Positions 30,900 to 41,300 of a stretch of DNA of 41,771 nucleotides are shown one piece after another. The translations under genes and the position numbers were made by a program. The first letter of the stretch is position 1. Each line of letters begins with the position of its first letter. The DNA is from Bacteroidales bacterium (lineage in GTDB: Bacteria; Bacteroidota; Bacteroidia; Bacteroidales; UBA3824), in NCBI GenBank assembly GCA_017960885.1, contig JAGCYI010000133.1:1-41771 (forward strand), read 5' to 3'. Below the pieces are notes generated by a model. That model made no database searches and was not told where the DNA came from. It saw only the letters and a program-made list of their open reading frames with translations.

Positions 30900-33665
30900 A
30901 TGAGACAACTGTTGAACAATCTGAGCATCAAGAGCAAGATACTGCTCGGCTTCTTTATATTGACTGCAATTTACTTTGTGTTAGGTATTTATCAATACAA
31001 CGCATTGGAAAAAGTCAACACATCTAACCAAGCAATATCCTTCGCCAAGGATATGAACACCACTTCGGCACAGATTAAATACCTGCTTGCCAAAGATATG
31101 CTTGTGTTGCGCAATTTTCACACAGCCAAAAACGATAAAGAACTGAAATCGCTTCACAAGGAGCATATTCTTTACCACGAAAAACTTAAAGAAGTATTTG
31201 CTTCGGTTGCCAAATTACACGAAATCAACTATATCGACAAAAATGTTGTCCGCAACTACCGCGACACTATCCTTTCTATCGAGCATATTTACGATAGCGA
31301 CTACACCATTTCGTACAACGAAATTCACTTAGCGCAAAAAAATATCATCAATCCTAACAACGTTAAAGACAATCTCCGCCAACAGGAAACATCAGTTGAG
31401 CTCAACGAGCAGCAAGTTACCGACTCTACTGGCAGAGCAATATTTAGCGACAACAGAGCTACGGCAAACATCGAAGAACTTACACAGCAATATCTCAACG
31501 ACCTCAAATACGAACAACGCAAACATTATCAAAAAATCACCCGCCATATTGCTGATATCGACAAAATGCTGTCTATCATTGAGTTGAGATCTGCCGGAAT
31601 TAGCAACAAGGCTGTTGACGACGCTGTTTTTGTAGGTCGTAAAAACATTAAAACTTTCATCATTTTCTTGATGGTTTCAATTGTATTGTCGATAATTCTT
31701 TCGTTGATAATCGCGCATACAATTGTCAGCCCGCTCGAAAAACTTATGAAATATGCAGAGCGACTTTCAGAAGGTGAGCTGCCCGAATTTACCGAACAGA
31801 TTTACAACGACGAAATTGGCGAAACAGCAAACTCTATATCTCAGCTGACAATTGGTCTGCAAAAGACCTCTGAATTTGCCCACGCTATTGGACAGGGCGA
31901 TTTCAGCAGTAATTATCAGCCTCTTTCCGACAAGGACGTGCTCGGCAACTCGCTGCTAAACATGCGTAAGTCTCTCCAACAGGCTCAGGAAGAACAGTCG
32001 AAACGTCAACGCGAGGATATTCAACGAAACTGGACTACTGAAGGTCTTGCGCTTTTTGCTGAAATTCTCCGTCACCACACCGAAAACATCAACGAACTTT
32101 CCGACGACATCATCGTTAACCTTGTTAAGTACTTGAAAGCCAACCAAGGCGGAATCTTCATCTATCAAGACGCCGATCCAGAGCACGTTTATCTCGAACT
32201 GCTTTCGGCTTACGCTTACAACCGTAAGAAGTTCTTAAACAAGAAGATAAATATCGGTGAAGGTCTCGTAGGTGCTTGCGCAGAAGAAAAATACACTATA
32301 TATCTTACCGACATTCCCGACGACTATATCGAAATTGAATCTGGAACAGGTAGCGCAAACCCGAAATCACTCCTTATTGTTCCACTAAAAATCGAAAACG
32401 AAATTCTTGGTATCATAGAGCTTGCTTCGTTCAACGAACTCAAGGACTACGAGATAGAACTTGTGGAAAAAATCGCCGAGAGTATCGCGTCGACACTTTC
32501 TACCGCAAGAATCAACACCCGTACCGCCGAACTTCTCGAACAATCTAACATCCAGACCAAGGCGATGAAAGATCAAGAAGAGGAGATGAAACAAACCATC
32601 GAAGAGATGAAGGCTACACAAGAGGATTCTACTCGCCGCGAGAACGACTACTACCAAGAGCTCAAAGAGATGGAGGCGATCAACAAAACTCTGGAACAAC
32701 AGAACTCTCTACAAGACAGCGAGATAGAAAAACTCAAAGGACGTTCGGTAACACTTTCAAAACTTATCAAAGAGCGTGAAAGTTACGAGACCAACATCTT
32801 CAATATTATAACCGGTGCGGTAATTACCACCACCGACGATGGCACTATAACCTATGTTAACGAACAGTTTGTCAACCTATTCGGCTACAAGAGCGCTGAA
32901 ACTTTAGGACGAAGCATCTACGATATTCTCGGATTCAAAACCACCGAAACCGAGATGGCTAAGGTGCTGCAAGCTGAATTCGGCAACATTATCAACACAA
33001 AGGGTCACGAAGTTAAGTTTACCAGCAAGGAAGGCAACAATATTTCTGTTTGGCTGTCGATAACGGCAAACATCTTTGAAGGAACTGTGGTTTATACCTT
33101 AATACTCAACGACTTAAGCAGTCTATCAGAAGAGCGCAACCGCAGCAAGAAATACGAAGAGGACAGCCTTATCAGCAAATTCGAGCTTGAAAACCGAACC
33201 CAGATTCTCGAAGGTTTGTTGCAGAAGAACAAGATAGACCTTCCTGGTTTTGAATCGGAATACACATTTATTAATTTTGAAGACTACCGCATCGGTCTCA
33301 ACATCATCGATTCGCAGCTCAAAAAATGGTTTGACATTGCCAACAAGGTTTACGGTGTGTTCAAACGCCACGAATCAAAGGCAAACATTCTCTCTACCAT
33401 CGACGAACTTATCGACTACACCGGATACCACTTTGGTTTTGAGGAGAAATACCTTAAAGATTTCTCATTCGGCAGGTTTGATGAATTCAAATCTATTCAC
33501 GACCAGTTCCTCAGCACCATTAAGGCATACCGTTCAACATACGCCGAAAACGAGACTATCTCGCTTATCAAACTGCTGACGTATCTGAAATCGTGGATTC
33601 AATACTACATTCCGCTCCACGATCAAAAATACATTTCGCTATTTAAGAACAACGGTCTTTCATAA
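30900..33665 (+). CDS. Membrane sensor protein: HAMP, GAF, PAS and degenerate hemerythrin domains
   Basis: The start is taken at the ATG at 30900 (MRQLLNNLSIKSKILLGFF, 921 residues); a TTG at 30891 is less likely. Order: membrane helix about 12-32, extracytoplasmic four-helix sensor about 33-250, membrane helix about 253-275, HAMP about 276-330, GAF about 390-540, coiled coil about 540-635, PAS about 640-740, hemerythrin-like domain about 795-918. No kinase, cyclase or methyl-acceptor output is present, so it probably signals through protein contact. In the hemerythrin domain only four of seven ligands remain by alignment with bacteriohemerythrin: His 844, Glu 848, His 867 and Asp 908. Leu 807, Phe 863 and Tyr 903 replace the other three His. 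Oxygen binding in the usual way is therefore doubtful. Confidence 0.8.
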   Translation: MRQLLNNLSIKSKILLGFFILTAIYFVLGIYQYNALEKVNTSNQAISFAKDMNTTSAQIKYLLAKDMLVLRNFHTAKNDKELKSLHKEHILYHEKLKEVFASVAKLHEINYIDKNVVRNYRDTILSIEHIYDSDYTISYNEIHLAQKNIINPNNVKDNLRQQETSVELNEQQVTDSTGRAIFSDNRATANIEELTQQYLNDLKYEQRKHYQKITRHIADIDKMLSIIELRSAGISNKAVDDAVFVGRKNIKTFIIFLMVSIVLSIILSLIIAHTIVSPLEKLMKYAERLSEGELPEFTEQIYNDEIGETANSISQLTIGLQKTSEFAHAIGQGDFSSNYQPLSDKDVLGNSLLNMRKSLQQAQEEQSKRQREDIQRNWTTEGLALFAEILRHHTENINELSDDIIVNLVKYLKANQGGIFIYQDADPEHVYLELLSAYAYNRKKFLNKKINIGEGLVGACAEEKYTIYLTDIPDDYIEIESGTGSANPKSLLIVPLKIENEILGIIELASFNELKDYEIELVEKIAESIASTLSTARINTRTAELLEQSNIQTKAMKDQEEEMKQTIEEMKATQEDSTRRENDYYQELKEMEAINKTLEQQNSLQDSEIEKLKGRSVTLSKLIKERESYETNIFNIITGAVITTTDDGTITYVNEQFVNLFGYKSAETLGRSIYDILGFKTTETEMAKVLQAEFGNIINTKGHEVKFTSKEGNNISVWLSITANIFEGTVVYTLILNDLSSLSEERNRSKKYEEDSLISKFELENRTQILEGLLQKNKIDLPGFESEYTFINFEDYRIGLNIIDSQLKKWFDIANKVYGVFKRHESKANILSTIDELIDYTGYHFGFEEKYLKDFSFGRFDEFKSIHDQFLSTIKAYRSTYAENETISLIKLLTYLKSWIQYYIPLHDQKYISLFKNNGLS

Positions 33666-33704
33666 AAAAAAGAATTGCCTCTTACGGGGCAATTCTTTTT
33701 TTTT
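33664..33704. terminator. Bidirectional rho-independent terminator
   Basis: agaattgcc (33671-33679) pairs with ggcaattct (33688-33696) over an 8-base loop, with an A run before and a T run after. It separates the convergent hemerythrin-sensor and lspA genes. Confidence 0.9.
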
Positions 33705-33723
33705 AAACATTTTCTATTTTAAT

Positions 33724-34407
33724 CTATATCTCTTTTTCCTTTAATTCTGCGGACAACTCCTCATCGGTCTTAGGAAATATGCGTTTCTGAAAGAGTATCA
33801 TTACAAACACGCCCACAGTTACCGCACAATCGGCAATATTAAAAATAGGACTAAAAAACACAAAGTGTTCGCCACCCTTAAACGGCATCCATTCTGGCAA
33901 AGTGGTATCGATTATGGGACAATAAAACATATCCACAACCTTTCCTTGCAAAAATGGAGCGTAACCTCCATCGGGAGGCATAAACTCTGCTATATGATTT
34001 GCACTATAACCACTTGCACCGAACATCATGCCGTAAAACATGCTGTCGAGAATATTTCCGATGGCACCTGCGGTTATTAGCGATAAGCATACTATAAAAC
34101 CTGTAGTAGGATTCTTTTTTTTAATCATCCAACCAATAAAGTAAAATAGGCCTGCTATCGCAATTATCCTAAATATACTGAGAATATACTTGCCAGTTTC
34201 GCCTTCTAGTTTCAAACCAAAAGCCATACCCGGATTTTCGGTGAAGGTGAGTTGAAACTGGCTGATACTCCAATCCCAATTGACAAAGCTGCTCTCGCCC
34301 AAAAACATATGAGTCTTTACCCATATTTTTAAAACTTGGTCGGCTATTACCACCAACGAACCAATTAGTATTGATTTCTTTATTAAAGGATTCATATCTT
34401 TTGTCAT
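33724..34407 (-). CDS. lspA: Lipoprotein signal peptidase (signal peptidase II)
   Basis: The 227-residue membrane protein has four membrane segments (about 12-30, 80-105, 112-135 and 190-212). Its catalytic aspartates are visible in GAIGNILDS and in FNIADCAVTVG, and the ENPGMAFG motif is present near residue 56. It cleaves prolipoproteins after lipidation at the inner membrane, as needed for the many lipoproteins encoded in this window. In Bacteroidales lspA often follows ileS and a TraR/DksA-like gene; here OmpA-family and FISUMP genes lie between, so the cluster is loosened. The periplasmic loop (about 140-185) is longer than in E. coli. No promoter is obvious in the 55 bases upstream. Confidence 0.93.
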   Translation of the reverse strand: MTKDMNPLIKKSILIGSLVVIADQVLKIWVKTHMFLGESSFVNWDWSISQFQLTFTENPGMAFGLKLEGETGKYILSIFRIIAIAGLFYFIGWMIKKKNPTTGFIVCLSLITAGAIGNILDSMFYGMMFGASGYSANHIAEFMPPDGGYAPFLQGKVVDMFYCPIIDTTLPEWMPFKGGEHFVFFSPIFNIADCAVTVGVFVMILFQKRIFPKTDEELSAELKEKEI

Positions 34408-34462
34408 TATCTAAAAAACAGCGGTAAAGATATGGATATTTTTTGTAAATCAAAAATAAAAA

Positions 34463-36310
34463 TCAATGACGAACTGGACGTACATACAAACCATTTTTTC
34501 GTTCTTGCGCATAACCTTTGTCTAATATATACTTAGCAGAAGAATGATTACTTTCACAATAGAAAATCATATCATAAGCCTCCTTGCAATTATCAGCATT
34601 AAGTGTACTTGACCAAAGGCAACTCATACACATATTAGATTGATTATTGGTTAATGGTATGAAAATGTGCTTATCATGATTAGCTTTACTATAGCAAACA
34701 ATACCTTCTACACTGCCAACGGTATAACTGATGTTGATATCGTTTCGATACAAAACAGTGTATTCGAGATCGCAATAATCAATCAATTCTTGCCAATCTT
34801 CGAATGTGGGTGTGCTCCATCCTGTTCCTAAATTAACAGTTGCTGCATCATCACCAGACTCTAAAACAGTATAAGAATCAGTATAAACATTATTATAACT
34901 CAAATTAGGATCGTTGCAATACTTAATTAAACTGTTTTCATCAGACAGAGTATATAAATAATTATCCCAAGCGAATGATGTTTTAGCTGTGGTTTCTCCC
35001 CAAGCAAAAAGGTTACCATAATACCAAGGTGCCGATGCGCCAATATTTGATGTAGCCCAAAGAGTGCCAGAAGGCAAATCCAAATCAATATAATCTGGAT
35101 AATCTACTGTATATGTGAATATTACATCGTCAGCATCAAAATTCGATGTACTACCTTTCAACGTTACTGTAAATGTTCCACCTGTGGCTGAAGGCAATTT
35201 AAGTGAATAAGAATCAGCTGATACTTTAGACCCGATTTCGATTCCATTTACTAAAACCGACAAGTTTGACGCAGGCTGTGAGGTTACCTCTAACATAATA
35301 TCGCTTCCTAAATAATAAGGTGACGATGATAATGTATAGGAAAGAACCGGTTTTACAGGACGTGGTTCTACCGTATAAGAAAAAGTAACATCCCCCATAT
35401 TTACACCATTACATACACCTTTCAATACAACGGTATGCACACCAGCCTCAGAAGTCGGTAAGGTTGATACATACAAATCAGTGTTCGATTGTGCATCTAT
35501 CACATTATTATCCACAATAACTGTCATATCCGATGGGTAAATTGTGTAGATACAAATTTGATACAAATCATCAACATAATAAGTCTTACGAGGATTCACT
35601 ACTTCGGAGATAAGAATGGGATTAGTGTATTCTGACATATGATCATTATCACTTGCAATACGATAATAGCCCACTTCCATCAGCTCTTTGTATGGGTCGT
35701 TGTCTTTATCAACCATTGTCATGGCATAAGTAAGATTGCTAATGCCAGTAGAAGTTAAAGTACCAGAAATAATTACTGCTTCTGTTGTATGAATAATGCC
35801 GGCACCCTTGGTACTTTGATTATCGGTAATAGTATTGAAATAAATGGTGAAATTATTTCCACTACCACTGATATAAGCTCCATAACTACTACCGGCTGAA
35901 AAACCTTCTCGTGTAAAAATATCAATTGTACCCTTATTGTTGTCTTGGTTTTTCAAATTTAATAACATCGGAGCTACTATATCCCCAGGTTTATAACCGT
36001 TATCTTCACAATAAACCATTTCAAAGGGTTTTATTAAAAACAAACCTTCAAGATTTGGAGGATTATTGTCTTCGTAGATAGACATGTGTTGTTTCAATTG
36101 ATCCACTGTCTCCTTTGGTACGGTTCGGTAAATACCTTCATCCTGATCAGGAACAAATGGCTTATTATTCTGATTATTATTGTTTCCATTCGACGACTCC
36201 AACGTACCAGACACAATAATAGTGTCGTCGCCATCGCTAAGACACGAAGGAAATATCGGGGCAACTACTAGTGCCGCAACGGCTAACAATATTCTAAATT
36301 TCTTATCCAT
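34463..36310 (-). CDS. Surface-type lipoprotein with Ig-like repeats and a FISUMP-like C-terminal domain
   Basis: The 615-residue product has a lipoprotein signal (FPSC, then LSDGDD), an Asn-rich spacer (about 38-50), and a middle part with two Ig-like repeats of similar pattern (about 235-320 and 325-405), each ending in 'VTLKGS...DVIFTYTV' style strands. The C-terminal 200 residues (IDLDLPSGTLWATSNIGAS, LFAWGETTAKTSFAW, GWSTPTFEDWQELIDYC, GLYVRPVR) match the 'Fibrobacter succinogenes major paralogous' domain, common in surface proteins of Bacteroidales. The function is unknown; adhesion or ligand binding is likely. It follows the OmpA-family gene by 32 bases and is A/T-rich compared with ileS. 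Confidence 0.72.
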   Translation of the reverse strand: MDKKFRILLAVAALVVAPIFPSCLSDGDDTIIVSGTLESSNGNNNNQNNKPFVPDQDEGIYRTVPKETVDQLKQHMSIYEDNNPPNLEGLFLIKPFEMVYCEDNGYKPGDIVAPMLLNLKNQDNNKGTIDIFTREGFSAGSSYGAYISGSGNNFTIYFNTITDNQSTKGAGIIHTTEAVIISGTLTSTGISNLTYAMTMVDKDNDPYKELMEVGYYRIASDNDHMSEYTNPILISEVVNPRKTYYVDDLYQICIYTIYPSDMTVIVDNNVIDAQSNTDLYVSTLPTSEAGVHTVVLKGVCNGVNMGDVTFSYTVEPRPVKPVLSYTLSSSPYYLGSDIMLEVTSQPASNLSVLVNGIEIGSKVSADSYSLKLPSATGGTFTVTLKGSTSNFDADDVIFTYTVDYPDYIDLDLPSGTLWATSNIGASAPWYYGNLFAWGETTAKTSFAWDNYLYTLSDENSLIKYCNDPNLSYNNVYTDSYTVLESGDDAATVNLGTGWSTPTFEDWQELIDYCDLEYTVLYRNDINISYTVGSVEGIVCYSKANHDKHIFIPLTNNQSNMCMSCLWSSTLNADNCKEAYDMIFYCESNHSSAKYILDKGYAQERKNGLYVRPVRH

Positions 36311-36342
36311 AATGCGTTGTGTTAATGGTTAAACATTGGTTA

Positions 36343-37638
36343 TTAATTATTGTCGGTGTCGCCGAGAATCTCAAACTCCACGCGACGGTTCAAGAAACGT
36401 CCCTCCTCGGTTTCGTTGGTGGAAATAGGACGATGGAAGCCGTATCCCTCGTAAGATAACTTTTCGGGCGACATACCCTGTCCTACAAGATAATCCAAAA
36501 CTGATTTGGCACGGTCGGCAGACAGCTGCATATTGTACTCGTCGGTACCCATAATGTCGGTGTGTCCGTTGATTTTGATGTTGGCGCCGGTGTTTTTAAG
36601 TATCTTTGAGAGCTCGTTGAGATAAGGATAACTCTCTGGATTGATTGCAGCGCTTCCAAAGTCGAACTGAATGACGTTTTCTACAGCGCAAATCTTCTTG
36701 CCAATCACATTTTCGCCATTCTCCATCATAGTTTTAATCTCTTCGAGTTGGAAACATGGTTTCTCGGGTTCCTCAACTATGTCGATGTTGTCTTGAATAG
36801 GAGTATCTATTTCTACTACAGGAACTTCCATAATAGGTGTGGGTTCAGGAGGCAAAGGTTTGCTCTTGTTAGACCCCAACGGTATGCCTACGAGAAACTG
36901 AAATTCAAGTCCCGAGAACTTGCGCTTTCCGTCCAACTTATTATTGGTACTTTTTACAAGGTGAGCAAGGTCGTTGGCTTTTCCATCCTTCTCTTTTTGT
37001 CCGTAGGTGTTGGTGAGTCCGCAGTCGTACATCATCTCCAAACCCAGATAGAAGCGTTTTTGGTTTACCAGCGCATTGTATTTTAAGCCGAAAGCGGCAC
37101 CTGCGCCAAGATATAGGCTCGAAAGGTTTGATTTAGAAACATCAGCAGCCACCGACTTGCCTTTGCTTTTAGACTCGGTCATGGAGATTTCGCCACCCGT
37201 TGCCATTCCCACAATTGGGGAGAGGTAAATATAGGGCTGGACAGTTCTAGGACTGTATGTTCCAAAATTGAGGATAAACGGCAGCCTGATATCCATATAC
37301 TTGGCTTTTACACAATACTCGGCGTCGGTCCATGTGCTCGACTTCAGCCCTGTGTACTTAGCGCCACGGCTTAGGAACGACAGCTGCGGACGTATGGCAA
37401 GCAGGCCGTCGTCGGTATCTTTGTAAGCAAAGATTGAAAACATTGCACCTGTGCGCGACTGCTTGTTGCTTTCAAAATCAGAAACGATGTCGGTGATTTT
37501 CATAAAGTTAACGCGTCCACCTAAGCCCACTCCAAGAGCCCAGTTCGACGAGGTGGCTTCCGCTGCCGAATTCTGCGCCCACAATGGCAGACCCGAAGAT
37601 AGCAGCAAAAGACATAAGAAGATTTTAACACTATTCAT
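36343..37638 (-). CDS. OmpA-family outer-membrane protein
   Basis: The start is placed at the ATG at 37638, which gives a clean signal peptide (MNSVKIFLCLLLLSSGLPLWAQ) and 431 residues; the longer frame from 37689 adds 17 residues that would spoil it. Residues 25-250 form a beta-barrel of the PorT/OMP_b-brl type. A Pro- and acid-rich linker follows (about 255-300), and the C-terminal 120 residues are the OmpA peptidoglycan-binding domain: VIQFDFGSAAINPES, IKINGHTDIMGTDEYNMQLSADRAKSVLDYL and NRRVEFEI, with the Asp and Arg that hold diaminopimelate. It anchors the outer membrane to the cell wall. A terminator lies between it and the TraR/DksA-like gene, so it has its own transcript. Confidence 0.85.
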   Translation of the reverse strand: MNSVKIFLCLLLLSSGLPLWAQNSAAEATSSNWALGVGLGGRVNFMKITDIVSDFESNKQSRTGAMFSIFAYKDTDDGLLAIRPQLSFLSRGAKYTGLKSSTWTDAEYCVKAKYMDIRLPFILNFGTYSPRTVQPYIYLSPIVGMATGGEISMTESKSKGKSVAADVSKSNLSSLYLGAGAAFGLKYNALVNQKRFYLGLEMMYDCGLTNTYGQKEKDGKANDLAHLVKSTNNKLDGKRKFSGLEFQFLVGIPLGSNKSKPLPPEPTPIMEVPVVEIDTPIQDNIDIVEEPEKPCFQLEEIKTMMENGENVIGKKICAVENVIQFDFGSAAINPESYPYLNELSKILKNTGANIKINGHTDIMGTDEYNMQLSADRAKSVLDYLVGQGMSPEKLSYEGYGFHRPISTNETEEGRFLNRRVEFEILGDTDNN

Positions 37639-37760
37639 TGTTGCTAAGGTTTTAAGATTAAAGTATGCCCCATCTTCTGGTTTAACCACTCAGTAAATGA
37701 AAGGACGCCTTAAAAATAGTGATTTTTTTGATAATATGAGTAAAATTATAAAAAAAATAC

Positions 37761-37821
37761 AAAAAAACTGCGATTTCTAAAGCCAACCATCTATAGACGG
37801 CCGCGGCTACAGAAATCGCAG
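37761..37821 (-). terminator. Rho-independent terminator after the TraR/DksA-like gene
   Basis: Arms ctgcgatttct (37768-37778) and agaaatcgcag (37811-37821), extended inside by agcc/ggct, make a strong stem. On the minus strand it is followed by seven T bases (37767-37761). It ends the ileS - TraR/DksA transcript ahead of the OmpA-family gene. Confidence 0.85.
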
Positions 37822-37847
37822 TCTATTAAATAAGGTGTGAGAAAAGG

Positions 37848-38231
37848 TTACTTCTTCTCGTCTTTCTTGCTCTCTACGCTCAATGTGGCGTGAGGAACAG
37901 CCATAAGTCGTTCTTTGGGAATAAGCTTACCTGTGTTGCGGTCGATACCGTAGGTCTTGTTCTCAATGCGGATGAGAGCGTTTTCCAAAGCTTTGATAAA
38001 CTTCAGCTGACGCTCTGCCATAGAACCTGCCTGCTCTTTCGACAATAGCGACGAGCCTTCTTCGTATGATTTGAATGTGGGACTTGTGTCAACAGTATCG
38101 TTGCCGTCTTGTTGGGTTATTATCTCGTGATACGACTTATAAAGTTTACGAGCCTGCTCTAACTTGTCCATTATCAATGCCTTGAATTCGGCTAATTCCT
38201 CGTCTGAATATCTAACTTTTTCTTCTGCCAT
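37848..38231 (-). CDS. TraR/DksA-family protein without zinc-finger cysteines
   Basis: The 127-residue protein has a helical N-terminal part (EELAEFKALIMDKLEQARKLYKSYHEII) forming the coiled-coil hairpin, and a C-terminal segment IRIENKTYGIDRNTGKLIPKERLMAVPHAT that aligns with the DksA/TraR zinc-finger region. The cysteines expected there are absent (YGID in place of YGIC, and no later pair), so metal binding is unlikely. Family members bind RNA polymerase through the secondary channel to alter initiation, including stringent control of rRNA promoters. It sits next to ileS as in other Bacteroidales. The call is firm at family level; activity is less certain. Confidence 0.88.
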   Translation of the reverse strand: MAEEKVRYSDEELAEFKALIMDKLEQARKLYKSYHEIITQQDGNDTVDTSPTFKSYEEGSSLLSKEQAGSMAERQLKFIKALENALIRIENKTYGIDRNTGKLIPKERLMAVPHATLSVESKKDEKK

Positions 38232-38283
38232 AATTAGGAATTTTTTAGTTGTTAAAAATTAATACTAATCTATTATTGTTATC

Positions 38284-38311
38284 GTAGAGACGTGATTAAT
38301 CACGTCTCTAC
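38284..38311. repeat. 28-base perfect palindrome between ileS and the TraR/DksA-like gene
   Basis: gtagagacgtgatt is followed at once by its exact reverse complement, giving a 14-base-pair dyad without a spacer. It lies 17 bases past the ileS stop. There is no T run on the minus strand, so it is not a standard terminator. It looks like a repetitive extragenic palindrome. Confidence 0.75.
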
Positions 38312-38328
38312 CACAATATGGTTAAAAA

Positions 38329-41300
38329 TTATATTCTCGATATACGTATCAATGTTGTGGTTTGTTCGTCAATTTCGATACTAATTGCGTCTGCGGGCAT
38401 ATTTTCTTTGTCGCAGATTTGGAGGCTATCGGTAAGTGTTTGAGAACAAATGTATTCCTTAAAGTTACTTAATGCGCCGCTTATCTCGGGAATCTGTGCA
38501 ATCTCTATCTTGATTTTGTCGGTAACATCGAATCCACTGTCTTTGCGCATATTCTGAATGCGGTTGATAAGTTCGCGGGCGTAGCCTTCGTCTTTGAGTT
38601 CGGTAGTGATGTTGATGTCTAAGGCTACTGTGATGCGGCCTTCGCTTGCAACAAGGCGTCCGGGAATATCCTCAGAGGTGATTTCTACCTCGGTAGTAAG
38701 CACGTTAACTTTTTCGCCGTTAACATCAATGTCGATAGAACCTTTTTGCTCAAAGTCTGAAATCTGCTCCTGCGACATTTCTGCAAGATAGTTTGCCACC
38801 ACTTTCATATTCTTGCCAAGTTTTTTGCCGAGTTGTTTAAAGTCGGCTTTCACTTTCTTGGTGAGTATTCCGGCGGTCTGATGCAGATATTCAAGTTCTT
38901 TAACGTTGACCTCGGTGAGAATCAATCGTTTAACAGCTTCAATCTTATGTTCCATATCGTCGCTGAGGATAGGAATCATAATTTTTTGCAGCGGTTGACG
39001 AACCTTGATAGCGGCTTTGCGACGGAGAGCGAGAACCATTGATGATATTTTCTGTGCCATCTCCATACGGTCTTCAAGGTCTTGATCAATAACACTTTGG
39101 TCGTATTTGGGATAATCCGCAATGTGAACCGAAACTGAGTTGCCGGTGATGTCGTTCAAGTCGCGATAAATTTTGTCGGCATAGAACGGAGCGATGGGCG
39201 CCATCAGTTGAGCCACTTTTTCGATACAGGTGTAAAGTGTCTGATATGCTGAAAGTTTGTCTTCGGTCATTCCGCCACCCCAGAAACGTTTGCGGTTGAG
39301 GCGAACGTACCAGTTGGAGAGGTTCTCTGTTACAAAATCCTGAATCATACGTCCGGCGGGTGTCATATCGTATGCGGCAAAACATTCGTCTACTTTCTTT
39401 ATCAACGAGTTGAGCAACGAAAGTATCCAGCGGTCGATTTCGGGACGTTTCTCTATTGCAATTTGAGGTTCGCTATTGGTGAATCCGTCAACATTTGCGT
39501 AGAGAGCAAAGAATGAGTATGTATTATAAAGTGTGCCGAAAAACTTGCGTTTTACTTCGTCAACACCGTCAACATCGAATTTGAGGTTATCCCACGGCGA
39601 CGAGTTGGTAATCATATACCAGCGTACTGCGTCGGCTCCGTATTTTTCAATTACATCAAAAGGATTGATTGCATTGCCGAGACGTTTCGACATTTTTAGG
39701 CCGTTTTTGTCGAGCACAAGTCCGTTTGAGATAACATTCTTGAACGAAACGCTGTCGAAGCACATTGTGGCAATAGCGTGAAGCGTATAGAACCAACCAC
39801 GTGTTTGATCCACGCCCTCGGCTATAAAGTCGGCAGGGAAAGGAAGGTCGTCTTTGTGTTCAAACGGATAGTGATATTGAGCGTAAGGCATTGCACCCGA
39901 ATCGAACCAAACGTCGATAAGGTCGGTTTCGCGTTTCATAGGTTTGCCTGAGGGCGACACAAGTATAATGTCATCGACGTAGGGACGGTGGAGGTCGATT
40001 TTTTCGTAATTATCCTTGCTCATATTGCCGGGCACAAATCCTTTGTCTTTGTAAGGATTGGTCTTCATAAATCCGGCGGCAACTGATTTGTCGATTTCTT
40101 TGAAAAGTTCTTCGAGCGAACCTATGCAGATTTCTTCGCGTGTGTCGCGGTTGCGCCAAATAGGCAGAGGAGTGCCCCAGTAGCGCGAACGTGAGAGGTT
40201 CCAATCGTTGAGGTTTTCGAGCCATTGACCAAAACGTCCCGAACCTGTTGAAGGCGGCTGCCAGTTTATTGTCTTGTTGAGGGCAATCATACGTTCCTTG
40301 GCTGCTGTGGCGCGGATAAACCACGAATCGAGCGGGTAATAGAGCACCGGCTTGTCGGTACGCCAGCAGTGAGGATAGTTGTGAACGTGTTTCTCTATCT
40401 TAAATGCTATGCCTTGCTGTTTCATTTCGAGGCTGATAATGATGTTCAGATCCTCGTCTTTGGCAGCGGCTTCGGCGTCGTACTTGCCATCTTGATTGTA
40501 TTTGGGCGAATAAGCATTTTTAACATAGTCGCCTGCGTGATGATTGTATGCGTCTACGTCAACACATTTATTTACAAACGATTCGGCAAGTTCATCTAAA
40601 ACATAGTATTTACCACGAAGGTCTACCATCGGACGGGTTTCGCCGAGTTTGTTGATAAGGTAAAGCGCGGGAACGTCGGCAGCCTTTGCAACCTTGGCGT
40701 CGTCGGCACCGAATGTGGGTGCAATGTGAACGATACCTGTACCGTCTTCGGTGGTAACATAGTCGCCGGGGATTACTCTAAATGCCTGTTCTGCAATCTC
40801 TACAAATGTATCTTTTTCGTAGGTAAAGCATTTGTCGGGATGAGCGGCGGCGTATTTTTTAACGAACTCGGCGGAGAGGTCATCAACTTTTTCGCAAGGT
40901 TTTACCCACTGCATCATCTGTTGGTAATGCATTCCCACAAGGTCGGAACCTTTATAACGTCCCACAATACGGTAGGGAACCACTTTGTCGCCGGGTTTGA
41001 ACACATCCATATCGGCTTCTGCACCTTCGGGTTTGAGATATGCGTTTAAACGTGCCTCAGCCATTACAACGGTGATTTTGTCGGCGGTGTAAGGATTGTA
41101 GGTTTGCACCACCACGTAGTCGATATTAGGACCAACACAGAGAGCGGTGTTCGACGGAAGTGTCCACGGTGTGGTTGTCCAAGCGAGGAAATAAGGCTTG
41201 CCCCATTTGGTCATCTCATCTTTCGGGTCGGTGATAAGAAACATTCCGGTAACGGTGGTGTCCTTAACATCGCGATAGCAGCCGGGCTGATTGAGTTCGT

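Noticed and set aside
30900..33665. Histidine kinase or methyl-accepting chemotaxis protein
   Set aside because: HAMP, GAF and PAS are present, but there are no His-kinase, ATPase or MCP signalling motifs before the hemerythrin-like end.
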